A stretch of DNA of 64,000 nucleotides from Thalassotalea_B piscium_A. Lineage in GTDB: Bacteria > Pseudomonadota > Gammaproteobacteria > Enterobacterales > Alteromonadaceae. The DNA is taken from assembly GCA_049347715.1 (NCBI GenBank), contig CP186339.1, forward strand, positions 4,092,001 to 4,156,000, given 5' to 3'. Shown piece after piece: positions 8,454 to 16,895 of the stretch. A model generated the notes under the pieces. It was not told where the DNA came from and did not search any database. It was given only the letters and a program-made list of their open reading frames with translations. The position numbers and the translations under genes are program-made. The first letter of the stretch is position 1; every line of letters begins with the position of its first letter.

Positions 8454-8705
8454 CTAAGTTTTTTTCTTTGTTCTATTGTCTACTTTGACCTCTTTGATAT
8501 CGATCAACTTATTGATTTGATCAACTAAAAGTTCAATAGGACGGTCACTACTGATCATCAGTTCAATAGTACCTATGTGAGTCCCCGTATTCACTTGAGC
8601 ATTAATGCCGTTAATTAAGAAACCTCGATAGCGTGTTACTTGTAAAATACGTTCAAGTACTACTTGTTTATCATCAGCCAATATAATTAATTGGTAGTCA
8701 TTCAT
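8454..8705 (-). CDS. ilvM: Acetolactate synthase 2 small (ACT) subunit
   Basis: The 83-residue regulatory subunit of acetohydroxyacid synthase II. The whole protein is a single ACT domain: NDYQLIILADDKQVVLERILQV, then GFLINGINAQ and IELMISSDRPIELLVDQINKL. E. coli IlvM has about the same length. It starts one base after the ilvG stop (TAA-C-ATG), so the two subunits should be made in a coupled way. The small subunit is needed for full activity; isozyme II in E. coli is valine-resistant. Confidence 0.93.
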   Translation of the reverse strand: MNDYQLIILADDKQVVLERILQVTRYRGFLINGINAQVNTGTHIGTIELMISSDRPIELLVDQINKLIDIKEVKVDNRTKKKT

Positions 8706-8706
8706 G

Positions 8707-10371
8707 TTAAGTACTCTCCATCATTTTATCATTGGCGGTTTCTGGCGGTACCAATGGCCACACATTATCTTCAGCATTAATTTTGACTTGTAGGAAATAA
8801 GGACCATCGTGATCAAGCATTTCTTCAATGGCAGCCGACACTTCACTTTTTAATGTGATTTGTTTCGCCTTAATATCAAAAGCATTGGCGAGCATCACAA
8901 AATCTGGATTATCAGACAAGTCAGTCTCACTTAAGCGACCATTAAAGAATAAATCTTGCCATTGACGCACCATACCCAGTTTTGCATTATCAATTAACAC
9001 GACTTTCACCGGTAACTGAAAACGTTTTATCGTTGATAACTCTTGCACATTCATCATGATAGAACCATCACCAGAGACGGCAATAACACAGTCATTTGGA
9101 CGGCTAATTTGTGCACCTATAGCCGCAGGTAAACCAAAGCCCATAGTGCCCATGCCACCGCTCGTTAAAAAGTTACTCGGATCTTCAAATGACATATGCT
9201 GAGCAGCCCACATTTGATGCTGACCAACATCAGTAGTTACACAACTATTCTTAGGCATTTTTGCACTGATTTCATTTAAAACAGCAGGGGCAAAAATAGT
9301 TTCACTTGGATGGTCATAACGCCAAGCAAAGTCACGTTTCATTTGCTGACATTTTTGTTGCCATGGTTCAATGGATAAAGGGACGGAAAGCGCAGGTAAG
9401 TTGATTTTTAAATCCCCTAAAATAGCAGCATCAACAAATCGTCTTTTATTAATTTCGGCGGTATCGATATCAAAATGAATAATTTTCGCATGAGGAGCAA
9501 ATTCAGCTAACTTTCCAGTTACACGATCATCAAAACGGGCACCAACAGCAATCAATAAATCTGATTCTTGTACTGCGATATTCGCAGCTTTCGTACCATG
9601 CATACCTAACATGCCTAAGTAATTGTCATCATCGGGAGCCAAAGCACCAAGCCCCTTCAATGTTGAAACACTCGGTAGTCCGGTAGCTGTGGCAAAGGCT
9701 CTTAACTCATCAACAGCATTGGCCATACCAACACCTCCACCTACATACAGTACAGGTTGTTTTGCTTGGCTCAATAGTGCGATGGCTTTACCAACATTAG
9801 CAGGAGGAAGTTTGACTTTATTTTTTAATTTCGCCGACTTACTTAGTTCTGCGTTGACTGTAGCAACTTGAATATCTTTCGGAATATCAACTAAAACAGG
9901 ACCTTGTCGCCCCTCAAGTGCGATAGCAAATGCTTGATGAAGCACTTTAGCCAGTTCGTTAACATCCGTTACTTGAAAAGAATGCTTGGTACAAGCGAGT
10001 GACAAACCAAAAATATCTACTTCTTGAAAGGCATCAGACCCCATGGCTGAAGTCGCCACTTGTCCAGTGATCGCTACAATAGGAATTGAATCAGCCATAG
10101 CATCAGCAAGACCTGTAATTAAATTAGTTGCACCAGGACCTGAAGTGGCTAAACACACACCAACTTTGCCTGATGCCCGAGCATAACCAACAGCAGAAAA
10201 GGCAGCACCTTGTTCGTGACGGCATAAAAAATGCTCTACTTGACTATCATATAACGCATCATATATCGGCATAATTGCACCACCGGGATATCCAAAAACA
10301 TGCTGGACCCCATGTTGCTGTAATATGTCAAATAATAACGAACCACCTGTTTGTTTCTTTTCGCTTGCCAT
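8707..10371 (-). CDS. ilvG: Acetolactate synthase 2 catalytic subunit
   Basis: ThDP- and FAD-dependent enzyme condensing pyruvate with pyruvate or 2-oxobutanoate, the first common branched-chain step. It is 554 residues. The catalytic glutamate lies in CRHEQGAAFSAVGYARASG, the ThDP pyrophosphate motif runs from SGDGSIMMNVQEL to LIDNAKLGM, and the quinone-like pocket sequence VTTDVGQHQMWAAQ is present. I used the ATG at 10371; an in-frame GTG at 10383 is the alternative. The frame is intact, unlike the frameshifted ilvG of E. coli K-12. It is preceded by the leader peptide and attenuator at 10474-10606. Confidence 0.96.
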   Translation of the reverse strand: MASEKKQTGGSLLFDILQQHGVQHVFGYPGGAIMPIYDALYDSQVEHFLCRHEQGAAFSAVGYARASGKVGVCLATSGPGATNLITGLADAMADSIPIVAITGQVATSAMGSDAFQEVDIFGLSLACTKHSFQVTDVNELAKVLHQAFAIALEGRQGPVLVDIPKDIQVATVNAELSKSAKLKNKVKLPPANVGKAIALLSQAKQPVLYVGGGVGMANAVDELRAFATATGLPSVSTLKGLGALAPDDDNYLGMLGMHGTKAANIAVQESDLLIAVGARFDDRVTGKLAEFAPHAKIIHFDIDTAEINKRRFVDAAILGDLKINLPALSVPLSIEPWQQKCQQMKRDFAWRYDHPSETIFAPAVLNEISAKMPKNSCVTTDVGQHQMWAAQHMSFEDPSNFLTSGGMGTMGFGLPAAIGAQISRPNDCVIAVSGDGSIMMNVQELSTIKRFQLPVKVVLIDNAKLGMVRQWQDLFFNGRLSETDLSDNPDFVMLANAFDIKAKQITLKSEVSAAIEEMLDHDGPYFLQVKINAEDNVWPLVPPETANDKMMEST

Positions 10372-10473
10372 AATCTGTTGCACTATTCACTTTATATTCA
10401 AAAAAATATACGTGTCTAGTTGCTCCTCATGTAAAATTTAATTATCTCAACATTTACTAAAAATGCTATAAAG

Positions 10474-10505
10474 AAAAACCCCCGGTCCTTTCGGAGCGAG
10501 GGTTT
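10474..10505 (-). terminator. ilv attenuator (intrinsic terminator with competing antiterminator)
   Basis: On the minus strand ACCCTCGCTCC, a GAAA loop, and GGACCGGGGGT form an 11-bp stem (one C-C mismatch, one G-T), followed directly by TTTTT. The 5' arm contains CCTCGC (complement of 10496-10501), which can instead pair with GCGAGG inside the leader peptide coding region (complement of 10542-10547). This gives the mutually exclusive antiterminator expected for ribosome-stalling attenuation. Confidence 0.88.
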
Positions 10506-10525
10506 ATGTTTACGTTTAGCTTTTC

Positions 10526-10606
10526 TTAGCCCAATAAACAACCTCGCGATGATTTAATAATCACCACGACGAGAATGTTAATAATTACTGCGCTATTGAT
10601 TTGCAT
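10526..10606 (-). CDS. ilvL: ilv operon leader peptide IlvL
   Basis: A 26-codon ORF (ATG 10606, TAA 10526) begins MQINSAVIINILVVVII and ends LLG. Thirteen of its 26 residues are Ile, Val or Leu (six, four and three), in runs such as ILVVVII. It ends 21 bases upstream of the attenuator hairpin and about 155 bases before ilvG. The peptide has the composition and position of the E. coli ilvGMEDA leader: shortage of any charged branched-chain tRNA should stall the ribosome and favour the antiterminator. It is too short for standard ORF finding. Confidence 0.9.
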   Translation of the reverse strand: MQINSAVIINILVVVIIKSSRGCLLG

Positions 10607-10666
10607 GTTTATTCACAATACCTGAAAAACTAATAATAAATGTTGGCTCATTTCGGCCTTATTAAA

Positions 10667-10696
10667 TTAGTACCATAGCTCTAATATCAGACGCAA
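10667..10696 (-). promoter_or_regulatory. Possible ilv operon promoter
   Basis: On the minus strand TTGCGT (complement of 10691-10696) and TACTAA (complement of 10667-10672) are 18 bases apart, about 60 bases before the leader ATG. Match to sigma-70 consensus is moderate and no other candidate looked better. Confidence 0.35.
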
Positions 10697-10965
10697 GTGT
10701 TTTTATTAGAGAATTTTGAAGTCGGTTATGGGATTTGGTTATAAAGACTATCAATACCACTAACAATTTAACGATAAAAGGTTAGCCCTACTCGTTATGA
10801 AGCCCTTAGATAAAGCACAGTTACAAGTGTTACCTAGGTGGTATAAACAATGATCACTAAAGAATAAACTTACTTTATCTATTTTAGAAATTAGTGATAG
10901 AGAATTCACACATAATAAAAATTGATCTAAACTTATCCTATGGATTAGCATCAAAATGGAATTTT
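10697..10965. other. Gap between the ilv promoter region and comM
   Basis: With the promoter and leader side included, 359 bases (10607-10965) hold no confident gene. An 18-codon ORF on the plus strand (10797-10853, MKPLDKAQLQVLPRWYKQ) has no clear ribosome binding site. The comM promoter must lie here, but I cannot fix it. I see no strong hairpin. Confidence 0.5.
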
Positions 10966-12489
10966 ATGTCTCTTGCATGTGTATACAGCCGAGCTCGTGT
11001 TGGTTTGACCGCACCATTGGTAACGGTAGAAGTTCATTTAGCTAATGGTTTACCCGCATTCAATATTGTTGGTTTGCCAGAAACATCAGTTCGTGAAGCG
11101 AAGGATAGAGTACGAAGTGCGATAATTAATTGTGGATATGAATTTCCTGCAAAGCGTATTACCATTAATTTAGCGCCCGCTGATTTACCCAAAGAGGGTG
11201 GTCGTTTTGATTTTCCAATTGCCGTTGGTATTTTAGCGGCTTCCGGACAAATACCTATTGAAGACCTTGGGCAATATGAATTTGCGGGAGAGCTTGCACT
11301 CTCCGGACAATTACGTCCAGTCATCGGAGAAATTCCTATGGCAATGGCTTGTAGTGAAAGCAATAGAAGTTTGATCATTCCTCAAGACAATGCCGATCAA
11401 GCCAGTTGGGTAAAATCTGCAACTATCTATGCGATAGCCCATTTAAATGAGTTATATCCACACTTGCTACACCAGCAAAAACTTCCTTTTGCAACCAATA
11501 GCGCTCAAATAGAGCAAGCGCATGAAACAGCTAACGACATCGCAGACGTGATTGGCCAACCAATGGCTAAACGGGCCTTAGAAATTGCAGCGAGTGGGGC
11601 TCATAACCTTTTGTTTATTGGCCCACCTGGCACAGGTAAAACTATGTTAGCGAGCCGACTGCCAGGAATTTTACCTCAAATGACAGAAACTCAAGCATTA
11701 GAAGTTGCCGCTATTGGGTCAATTTGTCATCAAAATATTAGTGCCAGCTCATGGTTAACAAGACCGTTTAGAGCCCCTCATCACACCGCCTCGCCTGCAG
11801 CCCTTATTGGAGGAGGTAGTCAACCTCAACCCGGCGAAGTCTCACTTGCACATCATGGCGTTTTATTTCTTGATGAATTACCAGAATTTGAACGTAAAGT
11901 GTTAGATGTATTACGCGAACCATTAGAGTCTGGGGAAGTGACAATTTCGAGAGCATTACATAAACAAACCTTTCCTGCACAATTTCAATTAGTCGCAGCA
12001 ATGAATCCAAGTCCAACCGGATTTTATAACGATAATCGCAGTACACCGGAGCAAGTTCTACGTTATCTTAATCGCTTATCTGGCCCATTTCTTGATCGTA
12101 TTGATATTCAAATTGAAGTGACTCGATTACCTAAAGGTTCGTGGGCTAATGACACCGAAAAAAATGAAACTAGTGCCGAGATTCGTGCGCGAGTGCAACA
12201 ATGTGCCAGCATTCAACAGCAACGACAAGGAAAAGCTAATGCTCATTTATCAAGCGCAGAAATACGTCGCTACTGCCAATTAACTTCTGGTGATAATGAG
12301 TTTCTTGAATTAGCGGTTGAGAAACTAGGATTATCAACACGTGCTCACCATAAATTATTAAAAATCGCGCGTACTCTGGCGGATATGGAGCAAGCACAAA
12401 GTATTGGAAATCATCATCTTGTAGAGGCTCTTTCATACCGAGCAATGGATCGAATATTACGGCACCTCACAGATGCGGTGTCGGTTTAA
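10966..12489 (+). CDS. comM: ComM (YifB) Mg-chelatase-like AAA+ ATPase
   Basis: Hexameric AAA+ helicase that promotes branch migration during natural transformation. I set the start at ATG 10966 (MSLACVYSRARVGLTAP), which aligns with E. coli YifB (MSLSIVHTRA) and gives 507 residues. The N-terminal ChlI domain has GLPAFNIVGLPETSVREAKD; Walker A is GPPGTGKTMLASRLPG; Walker B is GVLFLDELPEF; the C-terminal lid domain includes LSGPFLDRIDIQIEV. It is divergent from the ilv operon, as yifB is near ilv genes in E. coli. Its presence is compatible with, but does not prove, natural competence. Confidence 0.96.
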   Translation: MSLACVYSRARVGLTAPLVTVEVHLANGLPAFNIVGLPETSVREAKDRVRSAIINCGYEFPAKRITINLAPADLPKEGGRFDFPIAVGILAASGQIPIEDLGQYEFAGELALSGQLRPVIGEIPMAMACSESNRSLIIPQDNADQASWVKSATIYAIAHLNELYPHLLHQQKLPFATNSAQIEQAHETANDIADVIGQPMAKRALEIAASGAHNLLFIGPPGTGKTMLASRLPGILPQMTETQALEVAAIGSICHQNISASSWLTRPFRAPHHTASPAALIGGGSQPQPGEVSLAHHGVLFLDELPEFERKVLDVLREPLESGEVTISRALHKQTFPAQFQLVAAMNPSPTGFYNDNRSTPEQVLRYLNRLSGPFLDRIDIQIEVTRLPKGSWANDTEKNETSAEIRARVQQCASIQQQRQGKANAHLSSAEIRRYCQLTSGDNEFLELAVEKLGLSTRAHHKLLKIARTLADMEQAQSIGNHHLVEALSYRAMDRILRHLTDAVSV

Positions 12490-12506
12490 CAGGTAAAATG
12501 CATCAT

Positions 12507-13403
12507 CTAACTTTTATTATCATCGCCTGTTAAGGCATCAAAAAAAGCATGGACTAAGGCCTGATCACGACTTTGATTTAAACAACAAACACCTAGATCA
12601 AACGGTTCAATTTCACCAACACCTTGAACATATTGAACACGATCTTTAACCGGACTATTTTCTACTACAGCTTTTGGTGAAATCGCAATACCACAGCCTA
12701 AAGCGACCATACTAACAATCGCCTCATTACCTGCCACCGTTGCATAAATCGTTGGTTTTCCTTGTTGTTTTTTTCTAAACCAATAATCAAATCGCTTACG
12801 TGCAGCACCATGCTCGGGTAAAATAAACGGAATCTCTGACCAAGGAATTACCTCTTCTTGGAGTTGTTGCTGAACGCGACACGGCATAGCTGGAGCTATT
12901 ATTGCCAAGGGTAAAGTTGATATATGATGAAAGTAAAACATTCGAGACAAGTTATCCGGTTTCGCAGCTATAGCCAAATCAACTACACCATTACGAACCT
13001 GTTCAAAAGCATCAGCAGCGTCCCCAGTTGAAAGCACAATTTCAACTAAGGGATGTTGTGCTCGAAAGCGATCAATAAGTGTCGGTAAGTGACTATAGGC
13101 TGCAGTCACTGAGCAGTATAAATGTAATTTACCTTGCAGTTGAGCTTGTTGTTGATTAAGTGATAGCTGTAATAGCTCCCATTGTTCAATCTGTTGTTCG
13201 GCGAAAGTCCGAAACTGCTTACCCGCTTCACTCAACACAACAGTACGATTATCTCTATGCAATAAATCACAACCTACTTGCTCTTCAAGCCTTTGAATTG
13301 TTCTGCTCAGCGTGGACGGGCTAACATGATACAACTCAGCCGTTTTTGCAAAATGTAAATTTTTAGAGAGATGTACAAACATTCTCAGTGATTTTAAATC
13401 CAT
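12507..13403 (-). CDS. ilvY: LysR-type activator IlvY
   Basis: A 298-residue LysR regulator. The wHTH is MDLKSLRMFVHLSKNLHF to VSPSTLSRTIQRLEEQVG, and the effector domain contains YCSVTAAYSHLPTLIDRFRA and TGDAADAFEQV, both nearly identical to E. coli IlvY. IlvY activates ilvC in response to acetolactate and acetohydroxybutyrate. The start at ATG 13403 matches E. coli (MDLRDLK) and has GGATGG upstream; a longer frame to 13415 begins at TTG. It is divergent from ilvC with a 163-base intergenic region that carries two T-N11-A boxes. The 3' end is convergent with comM, 17 bases away. Confidence 0.95.
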   Translation of the reverse strand: MDLKSLRMFVHLSKNLHFAKTAELYHVSPSTLSRTIQRLEEQVGCDLLHRDNRTVVLSEAGKQFRTFAEQQIEQWELLQLSLNQQQAQLQGKLHLYCSVTAAYSHLPTLIDRFRAQHPLVEIVLSTGDAADAFEQVRNGVVDLAIAAKPDNLSRMFYFHHISTLPLAIIAPAMPCRVQQQLQEEVIPWSEIPFILPEHGAARKRFDYWFRKKQQGKPTIYATVAGNEAIVSMVALGCGIAISPKAVVENSPVKDRVQYVQGVGEIEPFDLGVCCLNQSRDQALVHAFFDALTGDDNKS

Positions 13404-13422
13404 AACACCATCCAACCCTCAA

Positions 13423-13460
13423 GTTGCAGAAAACGCAACACCATGATGCAAATATATCAT
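13423..13460. promoter_or_regulatory. Tandem LysR-type (IlvY) operators
   Basis: Two dyads with the LysR T-N11-A core lie between ilvY and ilvC. Box 1 is GTTGC-N7-GCAAC (13423-13439) and box 2 is ATGAT-N8-ATCAT (13443-13460). Their centres are about 20 bases (two helical turns) apart and box 2 abuts the proposed ilvC -35. Tandem operators at this place are known for E. coli IlvY. Confidence 0.6.
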
Positions 13461-13461
13461 T

Positions 13462-13489
13462 TTAAGCAACAAAAGAAAAAAGATATGAT
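13462..13489 (+). promoter_or_regulatory. Probable ilvC promoter
   Basis: TTAAGC (13462-13467) and TATGAT (13484-13489) are 16 bases apart. The poor -35 suits an activator-dependent promoter. The 5' UTR begins with a small perfect hairpin, GTCAG-AAAAA-CTGAC (13499-13513). Confidence 0.45.
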
Positions 13490-13566
13490 GTCTCCATCGT
13501 CAGAAAAACTGACAACTACATTGACACGTTTATAAGAAAATACTCAGTGAGTATTTGGAGAGCATC

Positions 13567-15051
13567 ATGGCTAACTATTTTAATACCTTAAGTTTACGCG
13601 AGAAATTGGCACAACTAGGCAAATGTCGTTTTATGAAACGTGAAGAATTTGCTGACGGTTGTAACTTTATCAAAGATTGGAACATTGTCATTGTTGGTTG
13701 TGGCGCTCAGGGATTAAACCAAGGCCTGAACATGCGTGATTCTGGATTAAATATTTCATATGCCTTACGTGATGCTGCAATTGCCGAAAAACGTCAATCT
13801 TATCAATGGGCAACTGAGAATGGTTTTACTGTTGGCACCTATCAAGAACTAATCCCACAAGCAGATCTTGTTTTAAACTTAACGCCAGACAAACAGCATA
13901 CCTCGGCAGTAAGTGCGGTAATGCCACTAATGAAACAAGGGGCGACCTTATCATATTCCCATGGTTTCAACATTGTTGAAGAAGGAATGCAAATTCGCCC
14001 AGACATTACTGTTGTTATGGTTGCTCCTAAATGTCCTGGTACTGAAGTTCGTGAAGAATATAAACGTGGTTTCGGTGTCCCTACATTGATCGCTGTTCAT
14101 CCTGAAAATGATCCCCAAGGTAACGGTTTAGCAATTGCTAAAGCTTACGCTTCTGCAACTGGTGGTGATCGTGCTGGCGTACTTGAATCATCATTCATTG
14201 CTGAAGTGAAGTCTGACTTAATGGGTGAGCAAACAATTCTTTGTGGTATGTTACAAACTGCAGCAATTCTTGGACATAAGCAATTAATCGCTCAAGGAAT
14301 GGACGCGGCATATGCTCGTAAACTATTACAATACGGCATCGAAACAACAACAGAAGGTTTGAAACACGGCGGCATCACAAACATGATGGATCGTTTATCA
14401 AACCCGGCAAAAATTAAAGCCTTTGATATGTCTGAATCATTAAAAGTGATTCTTCGCCCTCTGTTTGAAAAACATATGGATGACATTATCGAAGGGCGTT
14501 TTTCAGCCACTATGATGGAAGATTGGAAAAACGATGATGCTAACTTGTTAAAATGGCGTGCAGAAACTGCTGATACTTCTTTTGAACAAGCACCTGATTG
14601 TGATATTGAAATCACAGAACAAGAATATTATGACAAAGGAATCTTTGTTGTTGCCATGATAAAAGCCGGTGTTGAACTTGCGTTTGAAGCTATGGTGGCT
14701 GCTGGTATTATTGAAGAGTCTGCTTATTATGAGTCTTTACATGAAACGCCACTTATTGCTAACTGTATTGCTCGCAATAAACTGTACGAAATGAATGTTG
14801 TTATCTCTGATACTGCAGAATACGGTAACTATTTATTTAGTCATGCAGCGGTTCCACTACTAGAGGAATTCGCAAGTCAATTAACGCTTGAAGAATTGGG
14901 AGAAGGGCTTAAAGAAACATCAAATGGTGTTGATAACATACGCTTAATTGAAGTGAATGACGCAATTCGAAGCCACAGCGTAGAAGCTGTTGGCAAAAAA
15001 TTACGTGGCTACATGACTGATATGAAAAGAATAGTTGAATCAAACGCCTAA
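13567..15051 (+). CDS. ilvC: Ketol-acid reductoisomerase (class II)
   Basis: NADPH- and Mg-dependent enzyme that isomerises and reduces acetolactate or acetohydroxybutyrate in valine and isoleucine synthesis. The protein is 494 residues, the long class II form of E. coli (491), with a duplicated C-terminal knotted domain. The Rossmann motif is IVGCGAQGLNQGLNMRDSG; metal-site sequences include GEQTILCGMLQTA and KAGVELAFEAM. ATG 13567 (MANYFNTLSLREKLAQ) is preceded by GGAG and matches E. coli; an upstream in-frame start at 13555 is less likely. It is activated by divergent IlvY and ends with two hairpins. Confidence 0.97.
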   Translation: MANYFNTLSLREKLAQLGKCRFMKREEFADGCNFIKDWNIVIVGCGAQGLNQGLNMRDSGLNISYALRDAAIAEKRQSYQWATENGFTVGTYQELIPQADLVLNLTPDKQHTSAVSAVMPLMKQGATLSYSHGFNIVEEGMQIRPDITVVMVAPKCPGTEVREEYKRGFGVPTLIAVHPENDPQGNGLAIAKAYASATGGDRAGVLESSFIAEVKSDLMGEQTILCGMLQTAAILGHKQLIAQGMDAAYARKLLQYGIETTTEGLKHGGITNMMDRLSNPAKIKAFDMSESLKVILRPLFEKHMDDIIEGRFSATMMEDWKNDDANLLKWRAETADTSFEQAPDCDIEITEQEYYDKGIFVVAMIKAGVELAFEAMVAAGIIEESAYYESLHETPLIANCIARNKLYEMNVVISDTAEYGNYLFSHAAVPLLEEFASQLTLEELGEGLKETSNGVDNIRLIEVNDAIRSHSVEAVGKKLRGYMTDMKRIVESNA

Positions 15052-15064
15052 GCCAAAAATACAC

Positions 15065-15098
15065 ATTCATTTGCTAACCGCAAATGAATTACTTTTTG
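15065..15098 (+). terminator. First hairpin downstream of ilvC
   Basis: ATTCATTTGC (15065-15074) and GCAAATGAAT (15080-15089) form a perfect 10-bp stem with a five-base loop, followed by TACTTTTTG. It resembles an intrinsic terminator just after the ilvC stop. Confidence 0.7.
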
Positions 15099-15135
15099 CT
15101 CGCTGCCTGTTACTGACGGCCGATGGTAATAGGTT

Positions 15136-15178
15136 AAAAGGCGGTATTGGAATTCTGAACCCAATACCGCCTTTTTAT
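15136..15178 (+). terminator. Strong intrinsic terminator downstream of ilvC
   Basis: AAAAGGCGGTATTGG (15136-15150) and CCAATACCGCCTTTT (15161-15175) are exact complements, a 15-bp stem with a 10-base loop running into a T-rich tract (CTTTTTATATTTT). It separates ilvC from ppnP. Confidence 0.92.
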
Positions 15179-15217
15179 ATTTTGACATAGGCTGTTAACA
15201 AACAAAGAAGAAACTTT

Positions 15218-15535
15218 ATGACACAATTTAGCCAAGTTAATATTGATATCGCTGCTAACATTTATTTTGATGGTCAAGTAACCAGTAGAAAAATCATGTT
15301 TTCTGATGGTACGTTTAAAACATTAGGGATTATGATGCCCGGAGAATACGAATTCTCAACAGTTGAAAAAGAACTGATGGAAATTACCGCCGGCAATCTT
15401 GATATTTTATTACCAGAAGCAACCCAGTGGTTGACAATTAAAGGGGGAGAGCATTTTTATGTCCCTGCAAATGCCCGCTTTAAAGTAAAAGTAAAAGAAT
15501 TAACGGATTATTGTTGCTCATATTTAAGCCAATAG
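15218..15535 (+). CDS. ppnP: Pyrimidine/purine nucleoside phosphorylase PpnP
   Basis: A 105-residue cupin of the PpnP (YaiE, DUF1255) family, which phosphorolyses several nucleosides to base and ribose 1-phosphate. Family landmarks are FDGQVTSRKIMFSDG, LGIMMPGEYEFSTVEKELMEI (compare VGVMVEGEYTFSTAEPEEM in E. coli), DILLPEATQWLTIKGGEHFYVPA and the terminal YCCSYL. It is slightly longer than the E. coli protein (94). It is a single-gene unit between the ilvC terminators and convergent proA. Confidence 0.92.
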   Translation: MTQFSQVNIDIAANIYFDGQVTSRKIMFSDGTFKTLGIMMPGEYEFSTVEKELMEITAGNLDILLPEATQWLTIKGGEHFYVPANARFKVKVKELTDYCCSYLSQ

Positions 15536-15550
15536 TAGCAATTTAGCAGC

Positions 15551-15622
15551 CTAGTCCCTCAAAGCTTAAAACCATTGAACTCTGATTAATTAAGCTTTGA
15601 GATACTCATTAGTTTGGACTAG
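15551..15622. terminator. Long convergent stem between ppnP and proA
   Basis: CTCAAAGCTTAA (15558-15569) pairs exactly with TTAAGCTTTGAG (15590-15601), and outside it CTAGTCC (15551-15557) pairs with GGACTAG (15616-15622), which overlaps the proA stop codon. It may limit convergent read-through; there is no clear T run. Confidence 0.4.
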
Positions 15623-16869
15623 TCTCTAACCTGTCCATCTCCATAAACTACAAATTTCTCTGTCGTTAATGACTCAAGTCCCATCGGGCCATAAGCATGT
15701 AATTTGCTGGTAGAAATACCAATTTCAGAACCTAAACCTAATTGTCCACCATCCGAAAATCTAGATGAGGCATTCACCATCACAACAGACGAATTAATCT
15801 GTCTGATAAAGGCTTGAGTGCGGGAAGTATCTTGACTTACAATCACTTCGGTATGATCAGAAGTATATTCATTAATATGGCTAATTGCAGCATCGAAGTC
15901 TTCAACCACTTTGACAGCAATTTCTTGATTTAGATATTCAGCATGAAAATCATCATCTGTAGCAGGTGTTGCCTCTTCAAAATAATGAATACTTTTCGCA
16001 CAGGCATGTACTTTGACATTCGCGGGTATTAAGGCTTTCGCTGCTAAAGGTAAGAATTGATCCGCAATACTTTGATGAACCAATAAAGTCTCTATTGAAT
16101 TACAAGCACTTGGTCGCTGAGTTTTGCCATTAACTAAAATGTTGATAGCTTTATTTAAATCGGCATATTTATCAATATAAAGATGACACACACCTTTAAA
16201 ATGTTGAATCACAGGAATTTGACTATGTTCTGTTACATAGCGAATGAGTCCTTCGCCACCTCGAGGAATAACAAGGTCGATACTGTCACGCTGTTTTAAT
16301 AATTGTCCAATAACTTCACGACTCGTATCAGGAATAACCGTGACCATATTTGGATCTAACGCTTTACCTTCAATGACTTGATGTAAACACTTAGCAATAG
16401 CTAAATTACTATGAATTGCCTCAGAGCCACCACGTAATATAACGGCATTACCCGACTTAATACATAAAGCAGCAGACTCAGCGGTGACATTTGGGCGCGC
16501 TTCATAAATCATCGCGATAACCCCTAAAGGAATACGCATTTTTCCAACTTGCATGCCATTAGGTCGTAATATTAAATGGTCCACCCCACCAATAGGATCA
16601 GCAAGCGTAACAATTTCTCGAATTGCACTGGCAATATCTTGAATTCGCTGAGGTGTTAATAATAGTCTATCAAGCATTGCTTCTGAAAGGCCTTTAGTTC
16701 GGCCAGACTCAATATCTTTACTATTTTCTTGGATAATTATTTCGCTATTTTCTTCTATAGCGGTCGCCATCGACAATAACAATTCATTTTTCTCATTGGT
16801 ATTGAGCTGAGCAACTTGTCGCGAAGCCACTCTGGCTTGTTTGGCACTATTTTCTATATCAAATTTCAT
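15619..16869 (-). CDS. proA: Gamma-glutamyl phosphate reductase
   Basis: NADPH-dependent enzyme of proline synthesis, reducing gamma-glutamyl phosphate to glutamate semialdehyde. The protein has 416 residues (E. coli 417). The aldehyde dehydrogenase-like fold shows LGVIAMIYEARPNVTAESAALC, ILRGGSEAIHSN and the catalytic cysteine region GKTQRPSACNSIETLLVH; the C-terminus carries GLGSEIGISTSKLHAYGPMGLESL. The ATG is preceded by AGGAAAA. It lies 26 bases downstream of proB, forming a proBA operon. Confidence 0.97.
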   Translation of the reverse strand: MKFDIENSAKQARVASRQVAQLNTNEKNELLLSMATAIEENSEIIIQENSKDIESGRTKGLSEAMLDRLLLTPQRIQDIASAIREIVTLADPIGGVDHLILRPNGMQVGKMRIPLGVIAMIYEARPNVTAESAALCIKSGNAVILRGGSEAIHSNLAIAKCLHQVIEGKALDPNMVTVIPDTSREVIGQLLKQRDSIDLVIPRGGEGLIRYVTEHSQIPVIQHFKGVCHLYIDKYADLNKAINILVNGKTQRPSACNSIETLLVHQSIADQFLPLAAKALIPANVKVHACAKSIHYFEEATPATDDDFHAEYLNQEIAVKVVEDFDAAISHINEYTSDHTEVIVSQDTSRTQAFIRQINSSVVMVNASSRFSDGGQLGLGSEIGISTSKLHAYGPMGLESLTTEKFVVYGDGQVRD

Positions 16870-16895
16870 TTTTTTTCCTCATTCGACCAATGATC

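Noticed and set aside
9623..9871. 82-codon plus-strand frame inside ilvG
   Set aside because: Antisense shadow of a highly conserved coding region with codon structure belonging to ilvG.
10760..10954. 64-codon minus-strand frame upstream of ilvL
   Set aside because: Cysteine- and leucine-rich without recognisable pattern, no ribosome binding site, and lies in the comM/ilv control region.
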